DNA from: Bin80 sp965116685
Lineage (GTDB): Bacteria; Bacteroidota; Rhodothermia; Rhodothermales; Bin80
Assembly: GCA_965116685.1 (NCBI GenBank)
Contig: OZ220707.1
Coordinates: 930,001 to 994,000, forward strand
DNA length: 64,000 bases
Direction of reading: 5' to 3'
Shown here: one piece after another, positions 9,101-17,386 of the stretch
How the letters are laid out: the number at the start of each line of letters is the position of its first letter
Numbering within the stretch: the first letter of the stretch is position 1
Notes under the pieces: generated by a model
The model's database searches: none
What the model was told of the DNA's origin: nothing
Seen by the model: the letters and a program-made list of their open reading frames with translations, nothing else
Program-made: the position numbers and the translations under genes

Positions 9101-12100
9101 GAATCCAGTGACTATGATAAATTGTTCTCCATCACCATCAAGGCCAATCAGGATGAGGGTACGGGGATGATTCAGACCTATGAGGACGATGCAGACTACG
9201 ACAATGAAACGTTCACGGTGGCGATTGATCAGACTAGCCTGGCATCCACAGTGACCGCGGGGGATCCGAAAGAGTTGACATTAATAATCAAGGACGACGA
9301 TCCGAAGCCGCCGGCGGTGAGTTTTGCTTCACCTTCATCCAGCGCAAACGAAAACGACAGGACGCACAATGTGATCGTAAACATCAGCCCTGCTCCAGCG
9401 GTAGATTTCACGGTGAAGTACGCGCTGTCAGGTACGGCGAGCGAAGGCGCAGATTACAGCATCACTAGTTCAGGGACGGTTTCTGTAGCTGCTGGTGCAA
9501 CCTCGGCAAATATTCCGGTCAAGATTGCCGATGACGAGGTGGACGATCCTGGTGAGACGGTGGTCTTGACGCTGGAAAGCGGTACGGGTTACAATGTTGG
9601 GAGTCCGAACATCCATACGCTGACAATTGAAGATAATGATACCACGCCGGAGGTACGTTTTTCTTCGGCAACGACCGTCGTGAACGAAGGGGCTGGTACG
9701 CGGAATGTGAGCATAAACATTAGCCCTGCTCCCTCGGCCGCCCTTACATTGGACTACACGCTCGGGGGTACGGCGACCGAAGGCACGGACTACAGCATCG
9801 ATGGTTCGGGGACGGTTTCCGTAGCTGCGGGTGCAACCTCGATAAATATTCCGGTCAAGATTGCCGATGACGAGGTGGTCGATCCTGGTGAGACGGTGGT
9901 CTTGACGCTGGAAAGCGGTACGGGTTACAATGTTGCAAGCCCGAGTAAACATACGCTCACGATCACGGATAATGATATCCCTGATGTGAATTTTGCTTCA
10001 TCTTCATCCAGCGCAAACGAAAATGACGGGACGCACAATGTGACCGTAACCATCCGCCCCGCCCCTGCCGCAGATACCATATTGAACTACACCTTGAGTG
10101 ATGATGGTACGGCGATTAGAGATGAAGACTACAGCATCGGTGGCTCAGTGTCCGTTTCCGTGGATGCGGGTGCGACCTCAGTGGATATTTCTGTCAAGAT
10201 TATTGATGATGCGGTGAATGAGAATGACGAGACCGTGATCTTGACGCTGACGGGGGGCACGGGGTACAGTGTGGGCGCACCAGATCAGCATACGCTGACG
10301 ATCACGGACAATGACATCCCTGAAGTGAGTTTTGCTTCGGCAGCGGACCGAGTAAGCGAAGGAGTCGGCACGCGCAATGTGAGCGTAAACATCTACCCTG
10401 CCCCAGCGGCAGATCTTACATTAACATACAGACTGAAGGGTACGGCGGACGAAAACAACGACTATAGTATCAGCAACTCTGGGATGGTTTCCGCGACTGC
10501 TGGTGAAACCTCAGTGGATATCCCAGTCAAGATTATTGATGATGCGGTGAATGAGAATGACGAGACCGTGACCTTGACGCTGACGGGGGGCACGGGGTAC
10601 AATCTAGGAAGCCCACTCGCACATACGCTGACGATTGTAGATGATGATGATATCACACCGCCCACTTCGGTGACCGTGACCTTATTGGCCTCTCCGACTT
10701 CGATAGAAGAAGGCGAGTCCGTCAAGGTGACCGCAACATTGTCGCCCCCCTTGTCGGATGAGGTGACGATACACTTGCAGTATGAGCATGGAGACCCGCC
10801 AACGGAACCGGGTGATTACGATCCTCTGGGTCAGATCACCATTCCTGGGGGATCGCAAAGTGAATCAGGGACCATTTACATCCAGGATGATTATATTTCG
10901 GAGGGGGAGGAGCGGTTTACGGTCGCCATCAACGGGAGGCGGTTACCCTCTGGGGTAAAGCTTGGCAGCCCTTCCTCGGTGGAGATTACGATTCTGGATG
11001 ATGACCCGCCCCCACCGGTGGAAGTGTCACTGTCCGCGGCCCCCAATCCGGTGGATGAAGGCAAGTCGGTCCGGGTGACGGCGACACTGACGGGGATTCT
11101 TGAGACGGATGTAGACGTTCCATTGGAGTATAATAATGAGACGACTGATCCACCGGAATCGGGCGATTACGCGCAGATTCAGAGCATCACAATTCCCCGT
11201 GGTAAGAAAGAAGGATCGGAGCAAATTCAGACCGAGGAGGATGCCGATCTGGAAAATGAGATCTTTATCGTATCCCTGGGGAATCTACCGCAGAATTTGT
11301 TACAGCCAGGTCGGGAAACTTTCCAAAAGGTGACGATCCGTGATATTACTTCGTCGGAGGTAATCGTGAACCTGTCCGCGGACCCCGATTTCGTGAAAGA
11401 GGGCGAATCGGTCACGGTAAGGGCAACCTTGTCCAAAGCACATAACACCGCTGTAATGATTCCATTGAAGCTGACGGATGATACCGCGGAGAAGGATGAG
11501 GATTATCAGGCATCGCCTCCGGTTCAGATTAAAATCAACGCTGGGGAAACGATCGGGAGCTACTCAATTGACACGCGTGACGATGAGGTTGCAGAAGGTG
11601 ACGAGACCTTCACCGTGGCTATCGGATCCCTGCCGTCCAGGCTGACCCATGGGGAACCGCGATGGGTTGAGGTGATGATTGCCGACAACGATAAGGCAGG
11701 GATTAAGGTGCCTTCAGATGTATCGGTCGTGGAGGGGGGAGAGAACTCATTCGAGCTTTCGCTGACCTCAAAACCCTTGGAGAAAGTCACCGTGACGATG
11801 AGCTGGCCTCCCGGGACCGATCTGACACTTCAACCGATCACTCGAATTTTTACGCCAGAAACCTGGAATGATGGGCAGCAGGTGACGCTAAGCGCCAAAG
11901 TCGATGCGGATCTTGTGGATGATCCAGTGGAGGTGCTCTTGACGGCAAGTGGTAGCAGCGACTACAGCGAAATTTCAACCGCGATGTTGGTAACCATCAA
12001 TGACCAAGATAGACCAGGGATTCTGGTCCCGCGGTCGGTGACCATGGAGGAAGGAAGTGAGAAAATCTTGGAGGTTGCACTTACCCAGAGGCCAACGGTC

Positions 12101-14572
12101 CCCGTGATGGTGACGCTCAGCGGGTATCGCGGTACGGATCTTGCCGACACGCCTCCAAGTCCACTGAATCTGATCTTTACCCCACAGAACTATCATATTC
12201 GGCAGTCGATAACATTGACAGCAACCAAAGATCTTGACCTTGTGAATGATCAGGAGACGCTTAGACTGACCGCATCCGGGGGACGTTACAAACAGGTGAT
12301 GCGTGAAGTCTTCATTACGATCACCGACATGGATGAAGGAGCGATTATTACGGCACCTTCGTCGGTCAAGGTAAAAGAAGGCGGACCTGCAATGTTGGAA
12401 GTATCGCTGAGTAATCCACCAAAGGAGACGGTCATGGTGACGGTCAACGGCCATGCGGGGACTGATTTGACCGTTGTAGATACTAAACTGACGTTTACAT
12501 CAATGAACTACAGCACCCCGCAGCTGGTGAGACTAAGTGCAGCAGAGGATGACGATGATTATGCAGACGAAATCGTGGAGTTAATGCTGTCCGCATCTGG
12601 AGGGAAGTACAACGGGGTGACGGCAAATGTCCCGGTAACGATCATAGACAACGATGCAATACCGCTGACCATCTCCATCTATGATCGGCGGGAATTGGAA
12701 GATGCAGGTGCCATTCAACTGCCGATCGAACTCAGCCGTCCCACGGATGTGGTGGTAACCGTGCAGTATGCCAGCACGGATGGCACGGCAGAGTCGGGTC
12801 TGGACTATACGGCATCGCGTGGGATTGTGATCTTTGATCCGGGTGCCACCCGGGGGGTGATTGAGATTGAGATCACCGATGATGAGATCCCGGAGTCAAC
12901 GGAGACGTTTGCGGTGACCTTGTTGAAGCCGCAGAACGCAATCATTGCGCGTGGAACGGGGACGGGCACGATCCTGGACAATGATGGGGGGACGGCAATT
13001 CTTCGGGTGGAGGATGCACTGGTACAGGAAGAAGAGGGAATGGTCCGTTTCCAAGTCTCACTGTCCCATCCGCAGCGTCAAATGATCTCGGCTGCATACC
13101 GGACGCAGGATGGAACGGCGAAGGCGGGGGAAGACTATGAAGCCGCTTCGGGAGTCGTGACGCTGGCACCGGGGACGTTGGATGCCATGATCGCGGTCCC
13201 GCTCCTGAAGGACGGGCTGGACTGGCAGGAGGAGACCTTCACGGTGCATCTGGAGTCTTCGGAGAATGCAGAGATTGCGAAGGCGGTGGGCGTGGCAACG
13301 ATCCAGGCGGCAACCACGGTAAGTCAGGAAGCCTTGGAGGCGTATACGGCACGGTTTGTTCGGACGTCGGCGACCCAGGTGGTGGAGGCACTGGGGGATC
13401 GGTTCCGCGGAGCGGATGGTACAGCATGCGGGGCGGCAACGCGCGCAGAGATGGCCCGGCTCTGGTATTCGGCTTCTTCCTGGGATCCGTCCCTGGGAGA
13501 GTTGTTGGGCGGCTGCCGCATGTCGGCGACCTCGTACAGCGGGTCGTTCAGTGTATGGGGCCGGGGAGCATTCCGTCAATTCAATGGTCGGGAGGATGAC
13601 GGGTTAACGCTGGATGGCGAGGTGACCACCGGGATGCTGGGGGCAGACTACCGGTGGAAGGGAGGCTGGCTGGCAGGGGTGCTACTGTCCCACAGTCAGG
13701 GCGAGGGATCGTTTGCGGCGGCGCAGGAGTCGGGAGAGATCACTGCAGGATTGACGGGCGTGTATCCGTATGTGTCGGTGGCGCGTGCAGGATGGGAGGT
13801 ATGGTTGAGCGCCGGGGCCGGACGCGGACAGGCCGAGGTGCTGGAGCTGGACGGCGATCTGACATCAAGGTTTGGTGCGATGGGGGTTCGGGGAACACTG
13901 GTATCAAACAGCACCATTGGGCTGAACTATCATGGAGATGTGCTGGTGACGGATGCAGAGATTGAGGCGCATGCGGTGACGGCGGAGGTGTACCGGGTTC
14001 GGGCAGGGGTGGAAGCAAATGCGCGGATCAACAATGTGCTTCGTCCCTATGTGGAGGCGAATGTGCGCAGTGATGGCGGGAGTGCGGAGACGGGCGTGGG
14101 CTTGGAGTTTGGCGGAGGGATGCGGATAGCGTACCCGGCGTGGCGCTTGAAGGCAGATGTGCACGCACAGGGACTGGTGATGCATACGGCGGAGGGGTTC
14201 AGCGAGTGGGGGATCTCGGGATTCGTGCAGGTGGGAAACCGGTCGGAAGGATTAATGATGCGGGTACGGCCTTCATGGGGTCTGGGACAGGGAATGTCGC
14301 TGTATGGTCAGCAGACGATCCGGGATGCGGCGCCGATGGGGACAGGGGTTCACCGGACCGAGTTGGAGTTGGGGTACGGGGTTCCGTGGAAAGAGGGCAG
14401 CGCCCGATCAATCATGGGGATGACCCAGTTGTCACAGGGCAGGATGTACCGGTTGGGCGGTGAACTTCATCCATGGGAGCGGCTGACCTTCTCGGTCTTT
14501 GGTCTGGCACACAGCCGTACAGCTTCACTGGGAGACATCGGCGTGAATGTGCGGGGATCGTTTCAATATTAA
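6185..14572 (+). CDS. Giant secreted Calx-beta repeat protein with autotransporter-like C-terminal barrel (paralogue 1)
   Basis: A 2795-residue protein. Residues 1-40 form a signal peptide ending in VSVSQA. After a ~280-residue unique region come about 17-18 repeats of 95-115 residues, each ending in an acidic TxxDND/DDD turn (ITDNDKAEF, VEDDDLTEA, LTIEDNDTTPEV and so on). This is the Calx-beta pattern, a Ca2+-binding beta-sandwich known from Na/Ca exchangers and bacterial adhesins. A linker (~2370-2450) holds two cysteines (GTACG, LGGCR). The last 340 residues (from ~2456, SVWGRGAFRQFNG) alternate aromatic/Gly-rich strands and end in FQY, as in autotransporter or other outer-membrane barrels. 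It is probably a surface adhesin. Repeats are diverged at DNA level, apart from short identical patches (around 10200 and 10530). A G7 run lies at 7193-7199. No neighbouring secretion partner is visible. Confidence 0.9.
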   Translation: MAAFLFQPWDNYLRSCFSKIIFGVCALLLFAFPTVSVSQAHLQKIQITAKADAISSPGSQTSIPVERRSDVSVDPITFSNGFREPSSPLWALDLGERDPEQKQGIIVPEFVENVGWGEMANGRPSSVVSQERGLTTTHVSLDMQPLRDEAVTITKLQGTKMSTAFPFPIRDLSPITPIHRTADQEGGDDSVQLKLTESERVSKSNQVGATIRDDKISWTLSARSPQEDVHASPFARFAKEVLRSAKSDATFTQQEGIEVESPSPANDEQKYPLSRLNTALNGKKIFDFRTLFDRVDEIIHENVDDFTIERRTNPSLEIRKYPRNSDGALDELYLDEGGDKESHTFEVRLSSTPASDMYVLLGEPEFILEAIHLEIDPKRINFPAGQAPSWTEVTVTAIDDNLVPAYNNYVYFETIVELQLYDTQGHISETQLYVTITDNDKAEFDVNVQEIKLQEGGESKEFELKLSNAPFCHSNDNNGVRHVKVDIQSSNEDLITYSPSTLRFKQKEWNKSQKITVQAEHDTDFDNDTGTITLKAKYCGYGKTEAQVKVEVEDDDLTEAKLVVNPLEVVIVEGDFNHFTVKLSMEPTGEVTVTIPAFENTDLTRDHKSLTFQPTGDKAWNTPQKVTVSAAEDDDAEEDTGTISLTASGSGYDNAGEKVTVTVTDDDLAEAELVVKPLDVKVEEGGSNHFTVALSAEPTGDVTVIIPAFENTDLKRKPESLTFRPTGDKAWNTSQKVTVSAEEDADTDDDTGTINLTGSGGGYDNVDEKKVKVTVIDNDRPEVYFIEATGSVTEEVGDHSVEITVDPPPISNMDIGFQLGGTAAEGSDYTVKHFDCPHQSPKICYFVKTKPEAKNHHVSGIPIPVPAGHSSMKITFPVNFNIKKDDDVEKNETVTLTLTEPKDSDYKVGDQNTHTLTIINVDPPPTISLSTEPPNKVDEGEEMHITATISEPQSTDVTVPLTYPNAETTDTAESSDYDKLFSITIKANQDEGTGMIQTYEDDADYDNETFTVAIDQTSLASTVTAGDPKELTLIIKDDDPKPPAVSFASPSSSANENDRTHNVIVNISPAPAVDFTVKYALSGTASEGADYSITSSGTVSVAAGATSANIPVKIADDEVDDPGETVVLTLESGTGYNVGSPNIHTLTIEDNDTTPEVRFSSATTVVNEGAGTRNVSINISPAPSAALTLDYTLGGTATEGTDYSIDGSGTVSVAAGATSINIPVKIADDEVVDPGETVVLTLESGTGYNVASPSKHTLTITDNDIPDVNFASSSSSANENDGTHNVTVTIRPAPAADTILNYTLSDDGTAIRDEDYSIGGSVSVSVDAGATSVDISVKIIDDAVNENDETVILTLTGGTGYSVGAPDQHTLTITDNDIPEVSFASAADRVSEGVGTRNVSVNIYPAPAADLTLTYRLKGTADENNDYSISNSGMVSATAGETSVDIPVKIIDDAVNENDETVTLTLTGGTGYNLGSPLAHTLTIVDDDDITPPTSVTVTLLASPTSIEEGESVKVTATLSPPLSDEVTIHLQYEHGDPPTEPGDYDPLGQITIPGGSQSESGTIYIQDDYISEGEERFTVAINGRRLPSGVKLGSPSSVEITILDDDPPPPVEVSLSAAPNPVDEGKSVRVTATLTGILETDVDVPLEYNNETTDPPESGDYAQIQSITIPRGKKEGSEQIQTEEDADLENEIFIVSLGNLPQNLLQPGRETFQKVTIRDITSSEVIVNLSADPDFVKEGESVTVRATLSKAHNTAVMIPLKLTDDTAEKDEDYQASPPVQIKINAGETIGSYSIDTRDDEVAEGDETFTVAIGSLPSRLTHGEPRWVEVMIADNDKAGIKVPSDVSVVEGGENSFELSLTSKPLEKVTVTMSWPPGTDLTLQPITRIFTPETWNDGQQVTLSAKVDADLVDDPVEVLLTASGSSDYSEISTAMLVTINDQDRPGILVPRSVTMEEGSEKILEVALTQRPTVPVMVTLSGYRGTDLADTPPSPLNLIFTPQNYHIRQSITLTATKDLDLVNDQETLRLTASGGRYKQVMREVFITITDMDEGAIITAPSSVKVKEGGPAMLEVSLSNPPKETVMVTVNGHAGTDLTVVDTKLTFTSMNYSTPQLVRLSAAEDDDDYADEIVELMLSASGGKYNGVTANVPVTIIDNDAIPLTISIYDRRELEDAGAIQLPIELSRPTDVVVTVQYASTDGTAESGLDYTASRGIVIFDPGATRGVIEIEITDDEIPESTETFAVTLLKPQNAIIARGTGTGTILDNDGGTAILRVEDALVQEEEGMVRFQVSLSHPQRQMISAAYRTQDGTAKAGEDYEAASGVVTLAPGTLDAMIAVPLLKDGLDWQEETFTVHLESSENAEIAKAVGVATIQAATTVSQEALEAYTARFVRTSATQVVEALGDRFRGADGTACGAATRAEMARLWYSASSWDPSLGELLGGCRMSATSYSGSFSVWGRGAFRQFNGREDDGLTLDGEVTTGMLGADYRWKGGWLAGVLLSHSQGEGSFAAAQESGEITAGLTGVYPYVSVARAGWEVWLSAGAGRGQAEVLELDGDLTSRFGAMGVRGTLVSNSTIGLNYHGDVLVTDAEIEAHAVTAEVYRVRAGVEANARINNVLRPYVEANVRSDGGSAETGVGLEFGGGMRIAYPAWRLKADVHAQGLVMHTAEGFSEWGISGFVQVGNRSEGLMMRVRPSWGLGQGMSLYGQQTIRDAAPMGTGVHRTELELGYGVPWKEGSARSIMGMTQLSQGRMYRLGGELHPWERLTFSVFGLAHSRTASLGDIGVNVRGSFQY

Positions 14573-15196
14573 TGAGATTGGTCAATTACCGAAGTAATGC
14601 CTCTTGTAGACAAAAAACACTGTTTTTGCGAAGCTCATATGCTCCTCTCAATAAATGCGTAACTGGGCGGATGAATTTAGAAAGCACAATGTATCGTGCA
14701 TGAACACATACAGGTGATTCTCGGAGTGACTGCCTTCACGTTGGATCAACCACAACCATTGCACATGTGGCACTGATCTACCCTCGGAGTTGGAATGTGT
14801 ATGGCTTTCTTTGGAACGAAAGTTGAGGATCTATACATGTGTCGCGTATGGAGGATAAACCCAATTCACCAAAGTGGTACCCCCATTGAGGGCAGATAAG
14901 CTATCTCTCCATAGACGTTGATAAACCCATATTTGTCACGCTCGAAGCCAAAACAATCCCTGGGCTACTTAACATTCCCGATAACTTCCAATCGTATCCA
15001 TCCCAGGAGTTTCTACGATAAAAACACAAGAGCCCTTAAATTCGTTGTGGTTTTAGAAAATTCACCGAAATATATGACCTTCCGGTTGCCTCTGCGTTAA
15101 ATGCCGGTTTCCTGTGAAGGCACCTACTTTGTATGCAAACTTGACAAGCCGAAGTGAGTTATCCCGTGACTTCTGATTAATTATAAAATTTTTACT
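14573..15196. other. Long intergenic region, no gene recognised
   Basis: About 620 bp between giant gene 1 and the GcvT-like gene. It is AT-richer than its flanks. The only open frames are short (a 60-codon frame at 14918) with no recognisable product. I found no tRNA, no IS end and no strong terminator. The promoter of the 15197-25635 gene cluster must lie at its right end, but I cannot point to convincing boxes. Confidence 0.5.
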
Positions 15197-16387
15197 ATGC
15201 TTCCCACCCCATTTTATTCACGTCAGTTCGCCCTTTGCGAGAGCATGGAATGGGCACGCTGGAATGGATATTATACTCCCCAGTCCTATCAACTGCATCA
15301 CGAAAATGAATATCACAGCATCCGTACTGCAGCGGGGTTGACTGACATCTCCCCACTTTTTAAGATTTCCATCACGGGCCCGGATAGTCTGGCACTCTTG
15401 AACCGTATCGTAGTGCGTGACCTGTCCAGGCTTAAGGAAAAACATGTTGCCTATGTAGTATGGTGTGACCCGGATGGATTTGTTCTTGGTGATGGAGTCG
15501 TCATGAGACAGGACACCGAAACCTACTTCTTCATGTGTAATGATCCGACCTGCGGTTGGCTGCAAAAACATGCAACCCACCTCAATATTACCATTACAGA
15601 TGAGACGGAGTCCCTTGCCGGCTTAGCTTTGCAGGGCCCCCATTCCGCCAAGATACTCTCCCACGCGGGCATACAAACACTTTCTGATCTCAAATACTTT
15701 GGAGCCATGCACACGAGTATCAATGGTACACCAACCTGGATATCACGAAGTGGCTTCACTGGAGATTTAGGCTACGAAATGTGGTTTCCCAGCGATCAGG
15801 CCTTGAACATCTGGGACACACTCATGGAATCAGGATCTGCGTTTGCTTTGCGTGCTGCAGGCCTCAAAGCCCTAGATGTATGCCGGATTGAAGCGGGGCT
15901 GCTGCTACATGGGGTTGATTTTCAGAATGCATCGCATGTACTGGTTCGTGAACAGAAATCCACGCCCTATGATTTGGGGCTCAATTGGATGGTGCACCTG
16001 GATCGTGACCCTTTCATTGGGCAGGCTAAACTTCGAAACATGCAGAACTCCCGGTATACGATGGTCGGACTAGAGATTGACTGGAGTCAGACACGAGATC
16101 TATATGAATCAAGAGGGCTCCCCCCTTCCCTGCCCGTCGAGGCATGGTCCACGTCGGTTCCACTTTATCGAGACCATGCACGCCAACATCAGGTTGGCTA
16201 TGCAACCAGTGGAACATGGTCCCCAATACTCAAGAAGTATATTGCATTGGCTACCATTGAGACATCCTACCCCTCCGATTCTGTGCGAATTGAACTTGCC
16301 GTAGAACATGCACGCCACTGTGTGGACGCGCACATTGTGGAACCACGATTTTATGACCCTCCCCACAAGTGGGCACCTGTAAAATGA
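15197..16387 (+). CDS. GcvT-like aminomethyltransferase/folate-dependent demethylase family protein
   Basis: A 396-residue member of the GcvT/DmdA/YgfZ folate-binding fold. Typical landmarks are YHSIRTAAGLTDISPL (~residues 33-48, equivalent to the GCV_T start), a VRDLSRL block, GLALQGPHSAKIL, the SRSGFTGDLGYEMWFP block (~177-192, very like T-protein and DmdA), and ALDVCRIEAGLLLHGVDF. Family members transfer a methyl or methylene group to tetrahydrofolate from glycine-cleavage intermediates, sarcosine or dimethylglycine, or DMSP. No gcvH or gcvP is adjacent, so a stand-alone demethylase is more likely than glycine cleavage; the substrate is unknown. The stop overlaps the start of the FAD oxidoreductase (ATGA), suggesting a joint oxidative-demethylation pathway. 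Confidence 0.85.
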   Translation: MLPTPFYSRQFALCESMEWARWNGYYTPQSYQLHHENEYHSIRTAAGLTDISPLFKISITGPDSLALLNRIVVRDLSRLKEKHVAYVVWCDPDGFVLGDGVVMRQDTETYFFMCNDPTCGWLQKHATHLNITITDETESLAGLALQGPHSAKILSHAGIQTLSDLKYFGAMHTSINGTPTWISRSGFTGDLGYEMWFPSDQALNIWDTLMESGSAFALRAAGLKALDVCRIEAGLLLHGVDFQNASHVLVREQKSTPYDLGLNWMVHLDRDPFIGQAKLRNMQNSRYTMVGLEIDWSQTRDLYESRGLPPSLPVEAWSTSVPLYRDHARQHQVGYATSGTWSPILKKYIALATIETSYPSDSVRIELAVEHARHCVDAHIVEPRFYDPPHKWAPVK

Positions 16388-17116
16388 GCACCTCCTGGGA
16401 TGCCGTGATCATAGGAGGAGGTCATAACGGGCTGGTCTGTGCGGCATACCTGGCACGTGCGGGGCGTAAAGTATTGGTCGTTGAGCGCCGCGGGGTCTTA
16501 GGGGGGGCAGCTGTATCTGAAGAAGTCTTTCCCGGGTTCACGTTCTCTGTAGCCTCCTACGTGATCAGCCTGTTCCGCCCACGGATTATTCGTGAACTGG
16601 AGTTGGCGAAATACGGCTATCAGGTGATCCCCATGGATTGTGCATTCCAGCCTTTGCATGATCATCACGGGCTGGCACGCTGGAGTGATGCAGACCGAAC
16701 CTACTCAGAGATCAGTCGATACAACCGGCGCGATGCCGAAAACTACCCTGAATTCAAACGCACCCTGACTCAATTAGGCCGAATAGCCGCTCAGATCATC
16801 AATCGCCCCGCTCCTACAGGATTCAGACCCCGGGACCTGCATATACTTACAGAGCTATTGCAATCGGTTCGAGGTCTTGAGCCGCAAGAGTTGCAACAAC
16901 TCGTGCGGTTACTTACACTGAGCGCTGTAGATTTTCTTGATGAATGGTTCGAGTCAGAGATCCTGAAGGCTCCCCTCTCGGCAAGCGGCATCATCGGTAC
17001 CTTCCAGGGAGTGCGCTCCCCGGGTACCGCCTATGTCCTTCTGCATCACTATATGGGGGAAATTGATGGGGCCTTCCGATCATGGGGCTTTGCACGAGGA
17101 GGAACCGGGAGCGTGA

Positions 17117-17124
17117 GCCTAGCC
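17117..17124. repeat. 8-bp target duplication, left copy (gcctagcc)
   Basis: Identical to 19710-19717 and directly abuts the left end of the IS4-type element. Together the two copies define the insertion site inside the FAD oxidoreductase gene. Confidence 0.9.
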
Positions 17125-17386
17125 CTACCTGTTGCTCAAATATAATACTTGACATAGTTGATTTTGTCTGAAAGCCTTCATTTTTTGCACTTCTTAACAT
17201 GGATCCGTTTTTGAGTCGTTTTATCTGAGGCGTGAGCGTTCCTTGCGGGGAGCGAATTCCATTTTTGCGGAGTTAGGGAATCGGTCTCTGCAGTCTTCCA
17301 GATTAACACACCACCCCCGCACGAGCGTCTCAATTCAGTTCCTGCCCCAGGTTCTGCCTTCCCACAAGTTCCAGATATTCGGAGGA

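Noticed and set aside
12942..13579. Large antisense open frames (up to 173 codons) under the barrel of giant 1, and similar ones (up to 242 codons) under giant 2
   Set aside because: They result from the GC-rich codon pattern of the sense gene; translations are Pro/Arg-rich without family resemblance.
14918..15100. 60-codon open frame in the intergenic gap
   Set aside because: No ribosome site, no homology and no conserved pattern; not called as a gene.
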